Shown here: piece by piece, positions 47,933-57,234 of the stretch
How the letters are laid out: every line of letters starts with the position of its first letter
Numbering within the stretch: position 1 is the first letter of the stretch
Assembly (NCBI RefSeq): GCF_947039875.1
Contig: NZ_CAMRAN010000006.1
Span: forward strand, 56,113 to 120,112
Origin: an uncultured Photobacterium sp.
GTDB taxonomy: Bacteria; Pseudomonadota; Gammaproteobacteria; Enterobacterales; Vibrionaceae
DNA length: 64,000 nucleotides
Direction of reading: 5' to 3'
The notes under the pieces: model-generated
Databases searched by the model: none
Told to the model about the DNA's origin: nothing
The model's input: the letters and a program-made list of their open reading frames with translations, nothing else
Made by a program: the position numbers and the translations under genes

Positions 47933-49165
47933 TTAAGATAATTTACGTTCCCTTTGAGGCCTAGTCGCATAGCGACTAGGCCTTTTCTTTACTGCTCTTG
48001 GATAACTTATTTCTTGCCTTTCGGGTAATACAAAGCTTTCTGCCATATCAAGTATATATCTCAATATTTCAGGATACCGACCAGCAGCAACCGTTGGTAA
48101 TAGTTGGAGTTGGCTTGTCAAGAATATTGAAGCTTGTTTAAAACCAATCTGATAGGGCATCACACTTTTTAATGTGTACGCCATTTGGCACATCATGAAC
48201 CTTAACAAGTTATAAGCTAATAACATTCCCCATAACTCTTGAGTCACTAACGCGGGAGTTTTACTTCTTAAAGTTATCGTTCCTTGCAACATATATTGCT
48301 TCATTTCTCGATAACCTAGCTCAATCTCTCAGCAGTGGCTATAAAGCTCTGCAATATCAGCACCTATGTAACGTTTGTGATCGGTCATTGATGTTAGTAA
48401 TTTTACTTCTTGACCTTTGATTGTCGCCGTAACTAAGTGAGCTTCCATTGTCACGGGCGCATCAATCCACTTTTTTCGGGCTTGTGGTGATAAGGTTAAC
48501 TCTATTAGCTCTTTGCCTTTACCAAGTTTTCTTAACGTTTTGTACTGAGCACCTTTACGTAATGGGATCAACCAGTGCCTTTCTTGGCCTGTACTTTACC
48601 ATTTATGCAGTAAACCTAATGCGTAAAAACCACGATCAAATAGCGTGGGGCTATGGTCTGGCGTACGCCAGACAACGCCATCGATGAGACCGTGCCAATC
48701 TGGATGAGGTGTTTTCTCATGCCACAATTGTTGTGTTTTATTAAAAACGGCTTCTACTGGTTCATGTCCTAATTTCTTACGAGCATGAATCACAGCACTT
48801 GGTGCAACAAATGGCTTTTCCCCTGGTAATAGGATATCTAATTGAGATACCACTTTGCTCATCGACAAATGTCGATAGAGTGATATACCTACTACACTCC
48901 AAACCATTAACTCCATCGGTAATCTTCGTTTTCGAATGGTTGTAACACCTGTATCTTGAAGGCATTGGTCAATAAGCGTTGGGAAAAGTAAGTCTGACAG
49001 GCCATTTAATTTATCAGCTGAAAAGGTGTGTATCTGTTCAAGTTCTTGTCTTAAAAAAATAAAAAAAACCGAATGTATGGAATACATTCGGATTTTTACA
49101 CATCTATAGGATCGTTCAACTGATCATTTTGAGCTTAACTGATCAGCATTAAGCATTAGCTGCTC
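47933..49165 (-). mobile_element. Degenerate IS4-family insertion sequence
   Basis: A transposase frame runs leftwards from about 49,069 to 47,933 in one continuous frame but broken by two in-frame stops: TAA after GLLHKW (48596-48598) and TGA after ELYSHC (48329-48331). The parts carry the IS4 N-terminal domain (FPTLIDQCLQDTG), the DDE core (LIDGVVWRTPD, FDRGFYALGLL) and the YREMK signature. The 5' terminus (49060-49165) has a hairpin ccgaatgta/tacattcgg and the motif AGGATCGTTCAACTGATC, found again inverted at 59.7 kb. The element cannot make a full transposase. Confidence 0.85.
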
Positions 49166-49189
49166 TTTTTTATATCTGTAAATAATTTC

Positions 49190-50045
49190 ATTTACGTGGT
49201 CAAGTAAAACTGTATACCTTTATAGGTGTTTAAATTAAGCGGCTGCTTCCACCATAACTGGCGATAAATAGTTGTTATAACTATATGGCCCCGCTTAATG
49301 TTGTAATATATATTTGAGCGTTTCCCTTTCTGCTTATTGATAATTGTTATAGTACTCTTTGGGCTTTCGAAACTTCTAAAAAATCGTTCCATTGGGCATT
49401 ATTCTAACAATTTCCACGTCGACCCATATCATAGTTTGAGTTATTTGGTATTTTCACAATGTTTGCCTGAATTGAAGGCTGGTGTAGTGACAACCTTGAT
49501 CTGAATGAAATATGACATTTTGTGATCGCTCCCTGCTTTCGTAAGTCATTTGAAGCTCAGCACAGATTAAATCACTATTTGGGTTATCTTAGAGACACTC
49601 TCTTGAGTAAGCTGACCACCTATTGTCCTTGCACCCGCAGAGCCTCTACTACGGCTATTAATATCAACAACTTTTTGACGAAGTAATGCTTTTTCAGATG
49701 TAACAATACTGCGATATTTAAGTCGATAATAATAGCTACTACGAAATATTTTAAATAGCTTACATAATGGCTTTGATTGAATGAGGCTCTTTTGATAATG
49801 CAGCAATTAAATCTATTGTTTGATGTTGTCCGGCATTAAAAGAGTGGAAGCTTTTTTTAGAATATCGTTTTCCCACTCAACCTATTTAATTTTTGCTTCG
49901 AGTTGTTGAATGCGTTTTTATTCTGGTGTCATAGCTTTTGACGTTGGTGTTATTCCATTATGTTCTTGCTTTAGCTGAGCAGCACAGCGACTCATTGCTG
50001 TGTATCCGACTGCATAAGTTGTTCAAGTTTTTTTCATTATATACA
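49190..50045 (-). mobile_element. Degenerate IS3-family insertion sequence
   Basis: Minus-strand fragments in order. An OrfA-like tail (VGYTAMSRCAAQLKQEHNG, TPEQKRIQQLEAKI) is followed by the OrfB start (SLIQSKPLCKLFKIFRSSYYYRLKYRS...SRGSAGARTIGGQLT) and a C-terminal end (MERFFRSFES ... YYNIKRG) with frameshifts. Most of the integrase core is missing, so the element is dead. It lies between the IS4 wreck and the pilus operon. Confidence 0.8.
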
Positions 50046-50226
50046 CCGTTTTATTCTATTTAGGTATAAAAATTCATTGTATCGCAATGGTAGATGGCAT
50101 ATTTGATATTAATTAATTTTATCTGCTATTAATCGCTCGGTGTTTTATATTTAGAATAGTGCCATCAAGACAAAGTATCTTGGTATTAAATTTTTTAACT
50201 AAATACGTAAAGTAAAGGAAATTAAA

Positions 50227-50742
50227 ATGAAAAAGACAATTACAACTCTAGCAATCGTAGGTCTATGTGCAATGTCAGCTGGCGCATTTGCAAAAACAGA
50301 TACGGCTCATGCTGTAGTAACTTGGTCTGGTACTGTACCTGGTGTTCTTCCTGGTAACACACTTACAATTACTGGTCTAGGTAAAGGTGCTATTCCAAAT
50401 GGTGTGCTTAATGTTGAAGCAGATGGTACATTTGCATCTCAAACTGCTGTAATTCTGGAGTCTCACACATTTGATGATTCTCTTGCAGAAGATAAGCAAA
50501 TCGGTGATTTAGTAGACGCGACATGGTCTCTAACAAACGTTTCTGTATCTCCAGCAACATATGATAAAGCTACTGTTAAAGTGAAATTTAACGGTGTTGA
50601 GGTTGCTGAAGCTACACCAATGGTTGATCTAGCAAATACAGTAGCAGTTGAAGTTCGAAACGAAGCTGCAAACGCTGACGTTACACCAACTCAAGCAATT
50701 CAAGTTACAACAACTGCAATGGCATCTGTAACTGTTGCATAA
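50227..50742 (+). CDS. Major pilin of an alternative chaperone-usher pilus
   Basis: 171 residues, the same length as CS1/CFA-I major pilins. Signal peptide cleaved near AFA-K, mature part ~148 residues, cysteine-free, rich in Val, Thr and Ala, with alternating beta strands (HAVVTWSGTVPGVL, NTLTITGLGKGAI, ATVKVKFNGVEVAE, AMASVTVA end). AAAGGAAATTAAA precedes the ATG. Codon use is less AT-extreme than in the downstream genes, fitting high expression. A terminator-like hairpin follows, which would favour pilin over the rest of the operon. The family match is by length, context and fold pattern, not by clear sequence identity. Confidence 0.75.
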   Translation: MKKTITTLAIVGLCAMSAGAFAKTDTAHAVVTWSGTVPGVLPGNTLTITGLGKGAIPNGVLNVEADGTFASQTAVILESHTFDDSLAEDKQIGDLVDATWSLTNVSVSPATYDKATVKVKFNGVEVAEATPMVDLANTVAVEVRNEAANADVTPTQAIQVTTTAMASVTVA

Positions 50743-50762
50743 TTTAAAGTAAATAATTTATT

Positions 50763-50788
50763 AAGGGGAGGTTTCCTTCCCTTTTTTG
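50763..50788 (+). terminator. Attenuator between pilin genes
   Basis: AAGGGGAGG / CCTTCCCTT with a TTT loop and a T6 run. It lies between the major pilin and the second pilin gene, a usual way to set high pilin-to-usher ratios. Confidence 0.85.
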
Positions 50789-50796
50789 GATCTTTT

Positions 50797-51291
50797 ATGA
50801 AAAAACTGTGTTTATATATAATGTTATTAGCATTTTCTTTAAATGGATTTGCAAAAATGCTCTCTCATGTCTTCGAGGTTTCAACTACCATCGATACCAG
50901 TTTCTTTTATGATGATCATCTTGTTATAACAGGTAAGGACGCTAGCTTTCCTATTGCAAATGGTGATTTATATATCAATGATGATGGAACATTTAAGTCA
51001 TCTCAAATTATTTTAGAAGCTCATATGAGTTCAGAAGGAGTAATAGATATTGATAAATATGAAGGAGAAACATACTGGAATTTAGAAAAAATAGAGACAT
51101 TAATTGATTCTGAAAAAAGAGATCTTGATTTAGATGTAACAATTGATGGCAAAGTATTTAATTTGAAAGATAAATATAAAGACATTGATAGTAGTGTTTC
51201 TTTACACGTTTCAAATCATAATAAAATTGATGTCCATGCTGAACAAAAGATAACAACAAGTCTTACTGTATTTTTAGAACCAGTACTTTAG
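50797..51291 (+). CDS. Minor pilin, paralogue of the major pilin
   Basis: 164 residues with a signal peptide (MKKLCLYIMLLAFSLNGFA). It aligns end to end with the preceding pilin: LVITGKDASFPIANGDLYINDDGTFKSSQIILEAH against LTITG...PNGVLNVEADGTFASQTAVILESH, and YWNLEKI against TWSLTNV. The C-terminal strand differs (TSLTVFLEPVL). More acidic and AT-rich than the major pilin. Possibly a minor subunit, an initiator or a base (anchor) subunit. Its position before the usher gene is unusual, since CS1-type operons normally have one pilin. Confidence 0.7.
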   Translation: MKKLCLYIMLLAFSLNGFAKMLSHVFEVSTTIDTSFFYDDHLVITGKDASFPIANGDLYINDDGTFKSSQIILEAHMSSEGVIDIDKYEGETYWNLEKIETLIDSEKRDLDLDVTIDGKVFNLKDKYKDIDSSVSLHVSNHNKIDVHAEQKITTSLTVFLEPVL

Positions 51292-51316
51292 ACAGAATCA
51301 TGAAGGGTTATTAATT

Positions 51317-54061
51317 GTGACTTATAAAAGAAAAATATTAGCCATATCAATTGCTGCATTGTTCTCAAATTCTGCATTTAGTATTCCTCATGGTTTTGAA
51401 GACCTATATAAAGAAAGTACAGGTAAGATAAAATTCATTATTAATGACGATTACGTTATTGAATTAGATGCTAAGTATAGTGATGAAAGTGTTACTGTAG
51501 ATTCAAAAGAAGTTAAGCTTTTAGAGGATAATCTCAAAGAAACATATGTTAATTCAAAAGGCAGAAAAAAAATTGTTAATGACTTAACTTCAGGCGTTAA
51601 ATCATCATTAAGCTGTAAAGGAAAGAGAGATATATGTGTACCTGAGATTAGCAATGGTATCTCTTATATAATAATTAAAAATCAAAAAATTGTTAGAGTG
51701 CTAACATCTCCAGCATATTTAAGCGGTAAAAAAAATCAAAAAAAATATATTCCAATAACAAATGAAAACAAAGCTCTAATTTCAGAGCATGATTTAAGCA
51801 TTGATATGTATGATGATTCTAATTCATCATATTATTATCGCAACACTTCCTTTTTAGGGCTAGGGCCTGGATATATATCAGGTGATTTTGATTTAAGTGA
51901 AAAATCAGATGATGACGATTTAGAATTAAATGAACTCGCGTATAACTTTCTAAGTGAATCAACTCGTGCTAGATTTGGATATTCATCTGATTTTGTTAAT
52001 CAAGATTGGAATAGTACTAGTTTGTTAGATACAAATGCGAGTAAAAACTTCTTTGGTTTAACAATAGGTTCAACCAAACAACTTGAGTATGAAAATAAAG
52101 AAACATCACAAAGAATATTTTTCAATTCGCCATCGAGCGGACGACTATTTGTTTATAGAAATACCAAACCAATTTTACAAAAGAATGTAACCTCAGGACA
52201 GAATTATTTACGATTATCTGAATTGCCCCAAGGTATCTATGATATTGAGCTTGTCGTTAAAAATGGTGAGCGTACTGTTTTCAAAGAAAATAGAACGATA
52301 TATAACAAATTCAAGTATAATCTTAATAAAGGAGAAGCTGATTATTCTGTTTCTGTAGGTAATTATGAGAAAAAAGATGTTTATGATAATTTAAATTATG
52401 GTAATAATGATCAGCTTGAATATGAAAATCGGGCAATGATTAATGGTAAAGTTGCTTATAAATTAAATGAAAGTGTTGTCGTTGGCGCTGAAGCAGCAGT
52501 ATTAGAATTATTATCAGATTCATTTTATAAAGTTGGCGTTGATTATCAGGTAACAAATGATTTGAATGTAAATTCAGTGATAAATTTATTTTCAAATGGT
52601 AGTGATTATTATCAAGTAAATGCAATTTATAAAAATCTAGGTATTCAATTTAATAAATATAAAGACAATCATGATTTGAATGAAGATCCTAAAATTGATA
52701 ATTATTTTTATGGTATGGGAGATACCCAAGAACTATCTATATCATATAACCAAGCAATTTTATCTGGTAATGCATACATAAGCTATATAAACCAACAGTC
52801 AGAAAAAAACAATAATTATAGTGATTATGATATTTATAATATTGGATATTCAACATATCTGTTTGAAGATAGTAATTTATCGATCAACTATACTAAAATT
52901 GATAGTAAAGCTAACTATGGCAGAGATGATAGTTGGATAATATCTGTTGGATTGGATATCCCAATTGGAAACTTTGATTCAGCTAGATATTCTAGTGATT
53001 TTGATGACTCATCACAATCAAATCGTATAGCTTATAACCATAGGATCGAGCCTATGGATAATGTTGATGGAAGTATTGAAGCTGGAGTTAGATATGACAG
53101 TGGAGATCACGTTTCGGATGAGTTTGTAAGTGATGCTTCTCTATCATTAAATACGAATGGTAACCATTATAATGGTAGTCTATATGGATATGCTGATTCT
53201 AAAGGCTATGCTTCATTATCTATGAATTATAATACAAATACCGTAGTTACTGCAGATGATATTTATGTTACATCTCATAACTCTGAATCATATCTATCAT
53301 TAAAGAATAATTCATATATAAACACGAATAATGATGAAGTTTTTTCTTCGGTAGCAAATATAAAGATGAATAACGAACTTTCAAAACGTGTCCATATAAA
53401 TGAAAGCTCTGAACTCGTACCTATAAATAATTATAAAGAATATCAAGTTACTATTGATACTGAGGCAAGTGATTTTTATAACCAAGGTGATGATTTTATA
53501 AAAACTACGACTGCTCCTGGTACAGTAATTGATATGGATCTCCGTTTATATAATGTTGATTCTTATATTTCTATTTTTAATGATCTTAGTGGCTCACCAG
53601 TGTCTAATGTTCGGTGTGTTGGTACTGGTTGTTATGGTATTCAAGAAATACAAGATGGAGTTTATAAAATTAGAATAGCCAAAGGAGAACCATTCAAAAT
53701 TGTAACTGACGATGAAAGATGCTTTATTCCTGATCATGATGATATCGTAAGTAATAACCTTGGTGAAAATTTCTGTATGCCTTCAACAGAAGATATAAAT
53801 GGTATGCAAGTAACTAAAATTAAGAATAAGTATTATTACTATGTTGGGTTATATAATAATAAAGACATATTTATAAATGCAGCAAACACACTATCAAATG
53901 ATTTCAATGAAAAAGTTGTATTTAGAGATGCTGGTAATAAAACAATGGTTTTCTTTAGTTCAGATAGTAAACTTTCTAAATCTGATAAAGAAAAGATTAA
54001 TGTTCTTCAAAGTTATGCTTTAGATGATACTAAAGCAAAATATGATTACGTAAAATTATAA
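51317..54061 (+). CDS. Outer-membrane fimbrial usher (CfaC/TcfC-like)
   Basis: 914 residues, near the usual size of alpha-clade ushers such as CfaC and CooC (~870-890). GTG start with AAGGG upstream and a good signal peptide (cleavage near AFS). An N-terminal chaperone-binding region is followed by a usher pore domain: FFNSPSSGRLFVYRNTKPILQKNV and LSELPQGIYDIELVV match the conserved P-x-GR-hxVyR and LPxGxY motifs. Many Tyr/Asn/Asp beta strands follow (~330-650), and a C-terminal domain holds four cysteines (RCVGTGCYG, ERCFIP, ENFCMP). It secretes and assembles pilin-chaperone complexes. Confidence 0.82.
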   Translation: MTYKRKILAISIAALFSNSAFSIPHGFEDLYKESTGKIKFIINDDYVIELDAKYSDESVTVDSKEVKLLEDNLKETYVNSKGRKKIVNDLTSGVKSSLSCKGKRDICVPEISNGISYIIIKNQKIVRVLTSPAYLSGKKNQKKYIPITNENKALISEHDLSIDMYDDSNSSYYYRNTSFLGLGPGYISGDFDLSEKSDDDDLELNELAYNFLSESTRARFGYSSDFVNQDWNSTSLLDTNASKNFFGLTIGSTKQLEYENKETSQRIFFNSPSSGRLFVYRNTKPILQKNVTSGQNYLRLSELPQGIYDIELVVKNGERTVFKENRTIYNKFKYNLNKGEADYSVSVGNYEKKDVYDNLNYGNNDQLEYENRAMINGKVAYKLNESVVVGAEAAVLELLSDSFYKVGVDYQVTNDLNVNSVINLFSNGSDYYQVNAIYKNLGIQFNKYKDNHDLNEDPKIDNYFYGMGDTQELSISYNQAILSGNAYISYINQQSEKNNNYSDYDIYNIGYSTYLFEDSNLSINYTKIDSKANYGRDDSWIISVGLDIPIGNFDSARYSSDFDDSSQSNRIAYNHRIEPMDNVDGSIEAGVRYDSGDHVSDEFVSDASLSLNTNGNHYNGSLYGYADSKGYASLSMNYNTNTVVTADDIYVTSHNSESYLSLKNNSYINTNNDEVFSSVANIKMNNELSKRVHINESSELVPINNYKEYQVTIDTEASDFYNQGDDFIKTTTAPGTVIDMDLRLYNVDSYISIFNDLSGSPVSNVRCVGTGCYGIQEIQDGVYKIRIAKGEPFKIVTDDERCFIPDHDDIVSNNLGENFCMPSTEDINGMQVTKIKNKYYYYVGLYNNKDIFINAANTLSNDFNEKVVFRDAGNKTMVFFSSDSKLSKSDKEKINVLQSYALDDTKAKYDYVKL

Positions 54062-54070
54062 TGGTGTTAT

Positions 54071-54787
54071 ATGAATCTAAATAAAGTTCTATTTTCTATT
54101 GGTTTAGCTACATTATCTATTTCAGCTCAAGCATTTTATGTTGATAGTATGGTTAAATTTCCACAAAATAATAGTGGAAATGGTATATTTACAGTAACAA
54201 GTAATTTAAAAAAAACTGAATTTATTAATATAGAGATTGATAAAGTTATTGCTGGTAAAAATGAGATAGAAAAAATATCTTATACAAGAGAAAATTTCCC
54301 TATGTGGGATTTAGCAACATCACCAGGAAAACTTGTACTTCATCCAGGTGAAGCTAAGGATGTTGGCGTTAAATTTTTATGTCAAAAAAACTGTCGAAAT
54401 GAAAATTCAGATTTAGTTTATCAAATTAGTTTTATACCAGTTAATGATCCTGATAAGAAAAATACAGAACAAAAAGTTAATATGCTCTTCGGTATGGCGC
54501 CATATTATATTATTCCAGCTAAGAACCCAAAATATGATTATTCATATGCTTTTTCTAAGGAAAAGAAAGAGTTAACAATTAAAAATAATGGTAATAGCTA
54601 TTTGAGCTTTAATATCGATAATTGTAAAGATAAAACAATTCCAGAAGGAAAAGATTGTTCTGTTAATTATCATTTACTCGCTAAGCGTGAAAGAAAAGTT
54701 GAGATACCAAAACATTTAATTAGTAATAATACAATATTAAGAGTTGCAAATCATGATGAATCATTTCTTAAGAAAATCCATCTATAA
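54071..54787 (+). CDS. Periplasmic pilus chaperone
   Basis: 238 residues, exactly the size of CS1/CFA-I chaperones (CooB, CfaA). Signal peptide (cleavage near AQA-F). Two Ig-like domains: NNSGNGIFTVTSNLKKTEFINIEIDKV in domain 1 and ELTIKNNGNSYLSFNIDNCK in domain 2, with LVLHPGEAKDVGVKF where PapD-like chaperones have the strand before the subunit-binding edge. It folds pilins in the periplasm by donor-strand complementation. It starts nine bases after the usher stop and its end overlaps the next gene, so it is clearly in the operon. Confidence 0.8.
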   Translation: MNLNKVLFSIGLATLSISAQAFYVDSMVKFPQNNSGNGIFTVTSNLKKTEFINIEIDKVIAGKNEIEKISYTRENFPMWDLATSPGKLVLHPGEAKDVGVKFLCQKNCRNENSDLVYQISFIPVNDPDKKNTEQKVNMLFGMAPYYIIPAKNPKYDYSYAFSKEKKELTIKNNGNSYLSFNIDNCKDKTIPEGKDCSVNYHLLAKRERKVEIPKHLISNNTILRVANHDESFLKKIHL

Positions 54788-55874
54788 TATATTCTGTATT
54801 GTAGCGGTAATTTGTTCTTTTTCAAGTCATGCAATAGCTATTAATGGGTTAATAAAAGATGGCACCATTAGATGGAGTAATGGCGTTAGAGTCGATGGTT
54901 ATCTGTCGTTCTCTAACTGGCAAATAATTTCTGGTTTACAACCAACAGAGGAGTGGAAACCAGGAGGGTTACTGTCAATAACTGGCATTAACGACGGTAA
55001 ATTAACCTTAAAAAATACTAGTGGAACTGAGGAAATTACTATACCTTTTGATATCTCTGGTGTTCAGTATGGACTTGGTGATAGTGGTAGTAAATTTGAA
55101 GTCGTTAGTTCAGGAGGTACGTCATTTGCTACTTGTGATAGTAAATTATCATCATCAAAGGCTAGTGTTATAGGCAAAAAGTGTGCGTCAAAAGAGTCTT
55201 ATAAAGGTAAAAATGGTATAAGTTTTACACCATTTCATTTTGCGAAACCGCTAATTTCATTAAAAGATTCTGATATTATTGATCAGTTTAATGACCCTTC
55301 ACTGACTAAGGGGATTTATAAAGGAACTGTAAATATAATTCCAATGTATTTATTTAAATCTCCAACAGGTACTTGGACTTATCGGACTACTACTCCTGTA
55401 GCAATTGATATAGCAATTAAATACAGTGGAAGTCAACTGCTAGGCATTGAAGTCATTGGTGATGGAATTATTCCACCTGAATACAATAAAGAACAAAAAA
55501 CTGTTACAGGTTCTACTGATTTCCAGGTGAAATTTACTGGTGTTTTTCCCAAAGGCACTAAAATTAATATGCGGTTCTTAGAGCCAGAAGGTGGGGCTTA
55601 TAATTTAAAGGCTACCGACTCTTCAATTTCTGAGGATAAAAATAAAATACCTTATGGTATTTATTGTTATGGTGAGTCTTGTCACGATAAAGGAATTGTA
55701 GATTATAATGGACAAATGATTTTAGATGATAAGAAAAGTTATTTAGAATCTATAGATGATAGTAAAGAAATTTCTTTTCGATTTTTTGTTGGATATAAAG
55801 ATATTCCAATGAATAAAGTTGATACTGGAAAATATCAAGATAGTTTTACTGTTATTTTTGAATCTGAAATGTAG
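54753..55874 (+). CDS. Two-domain pilus tip adhesin
   Basis: 373 residues, matching CfaE/CooD tip adhesins (~360). Signal peptide ends near HAIA-I. The N-terminal ~200 residues form the putative adhesin domain (INGLIKDGTIRWSNG... with CDSKLS...KKCAS cysteines). The C-terminal half is pilin-like and ends with the strand KYQDSFTVIFESEM, as in pilin domains needing a donor strand. A second cysteine pair (YCYGESCHD) lies near 300. It overlaps the chaperone gene by ~35 bases. ATG at 54753 or 54756; a TTG at 54744 is also open. The receptor is unknown. Confidence 0.72.
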   Translation: MMNHFLRKSIYNIFCIVAVICSFSSHAIAINGLIKDGTIRWSNGVRVDGYLSFSNWQIISGLQPTEEWKPGGLLSITGINDGKLTLKNTSGTEEITIPFDISGVQYGLGDSGSKFEVVSSGGTSFATCDSKLSSSKASVIGKKCASKESYKGKNGISFTPFHFAKPLISLKDSDIIDQFNDPSLTKGIYKGTVNIIPMYLFKSPTGTWTYRTTTPVAIDIAIKYSGSQLLGIEVIGDGIIPPEYNKEQKTVTGSTDFQVKFTGVFPKGTKINMRFLEPEGGAYNLKATDSSISEDKNKIPYGIYCYGESCHDKGIVDYNGQMILDDKKSYLESIDDSKEISFRFFVGYKDIPMNKVDTGKYQDSFTVIFESEM

Positions 55875-55881
55875 AGGGAAT

Positions 55882-57216
55882 ATGAACAAAATAAATATAT
55901 TTACAGTTGTCTGTATTGCTTCTACATTATTGAGTGGTTGCGGTGGAGATAGCAATGATTCATCAGTTGTAAAAAGTGCCGATAAACCTATTGTCACTGA
56001 TGTCTTTGATAATATTGAGTACAATAATGGTGAGATCTATCATATCGATTTATCTCATTCGGTAGTAGATCCTACTGGTTTTCCTGTATATTTAGAATCA
56101 ATAGATTCATCATCTGAAGATTGCTCTATTATTTCTTTTGATAAAGATTCATTGGTTGCTGAGTTAGCGACGAATGGTAAAACAGCATGTAATCTTGATT
56201 ATACAGTGAGAAATAGACCTAATAGTGACACCCAATCGTCATCAGAAACTGGTAATCAATATCTTTTAATTTCAGATTTGGCCGATGATATAGATTTATT
56301 GGTTATTAGTCTAACGACGACAATAAATACAGATCCTATAATTATCGATCTAAAAAAAGAGTTAGCTGAACAATATCCCGAAGGCAGTTTAATTCTAAGT
56401 GCTAGTAATGAAGGTGAAGGACATATAGATAATATCGATAAAGAGTCATCTAAAATTACTTTCTCTAGCTCAGTTGTTGGTATAAATCGTATTTATTATT
56501 CACTTTCTGATGGCAAGACAATTACTCCAGGGTTTATTGATATTGCAGTATCAGATATTGGTATAGAGCAACCAGAAGCAGATAGTTTTATTGCTGAGGA
56601 TGTAGTCAAACCTAATGAAGAAAAGATTATTAATATTAGTGGGCATTTTGATGATAAAGGGCAAAAACTAAAATTAGCTGATGTCTCTGCATTTAATGCT
56701 GATGTATCGATTATCAACCAATATGAATTTAGTTTTTTATCGGAACAACGCGGTATTCATTACGTCACTTATTATGTTACTAACGAACTTGGAGGATTAG
56801 CTGTAGGGATTATTCAAGTTAACGTTGGTGGTGCTCCGTATCAGGATATTACAATAGATATCGGAGGTATAGATACAACTTTTATTGCGCCAAAAGAAAT
56901 TAATTCTTTATCTGAGGACGAAAAAAACCTGGTTATTGCTAAATATAAAGAAACTGGGGAATTTGGTCCTGCAGGCGTAATAATGCCATTATTTGATGTT
57001 ACTAGCGCTAACCAAGTATGTAACAAGATACGTGCTTGGGTGCCGAGTGAAAATGATTTGAAAGAACTTTATAATAGTGCTGAAGGAAATCTATTTGAAC
57101 AATATTATTGGCCAATTACTAAAAAATATATAACCAGTGAAGGTTTTCTTTTTGATTTTAAAACTGGTGAGGTGACATATTCCAAAGGAATTGGTTATCT
57201 CACATGTTTTAGATAA
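55882..57216 (+). CDS. Pilus-locus lipoprotein 1 with Ig-like and Lcl/DUF1566-like domains
   Basis: 444 residues from the ATG at 55882 (AGAGG upstream), seven bases after the tip-adhesin stop. Lipobox LLSGC (Cys20) with Gly at +2, so outer membrane. Two Ig-like/cadherin-like segments (~45-220 and ~230-330). The C-terminal ~70 residues read ANQVCNKIRAWVPSENDLKELY...YYWPIT...FDFKTGEVTYSKGIGYLTCFR, resembling Lcl/DUF1566 domains found in adhesins. Clearly paralogous to the next gene. Function unknown; a surface adhesin or pilus-anchoring role is inference from the operon. Confidence 0.65.
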   Translation: MNKINIFTVVCIASTLLSGCGGDSNDSSVVKSADKPIVTDVFDNIEYNNGEIYHIDLSHSVVDPTGFPVYLESIDSSSEDCSIISFDKDSLVAELATNGKTACNLDYTVRNRPNSDTQSSSETGNQYLLISDLADDIDLLVISLTTTINTDPIIIDLKKELAEQYPEGSLILSASNEGEGHIDNIDKESSKITFSSSVVGINRIYYSLSDGKTITPGFIDIAVSDIGIEQPEADSFIAEDVVKPNEEKIINISGHFDDKGQKLKLADVSAFNADVSIINQYEFSFLSEQRGIHYVTYYVTNELGGLAVGIIQVNVGGAPYQDITIDIGGIDTTFIAPKEINSLSEDEKNLVIAKYKETGEFGPAGVIMPLFDVTSANQVCNKIRAWVPSENDLKELYNSAEGNLFEQYYWPITKKYITSEGFLFDFKTGEVTYSKGIGYLTCFR

Positions 57217-57234
57217 TAAATAGGTAATTTAATA

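Noticed and set aside
47957..47983. Perfect 12-bp hairpin AGGCCTAGTCGC/GCGACTAGGCCT with T-run, as a terminator of the lectin gene
   Set aside because: It lies inside the last codons of the IS4 transposase (SRYATRP); it may still stop transcription but is explained as coding sequence.
49192..49392. 66-aa ORF as an independent gene
   Set aside because: It matches the end of an IS3 OrfB (ERFFRSF) and is part of the dead IS3 element.
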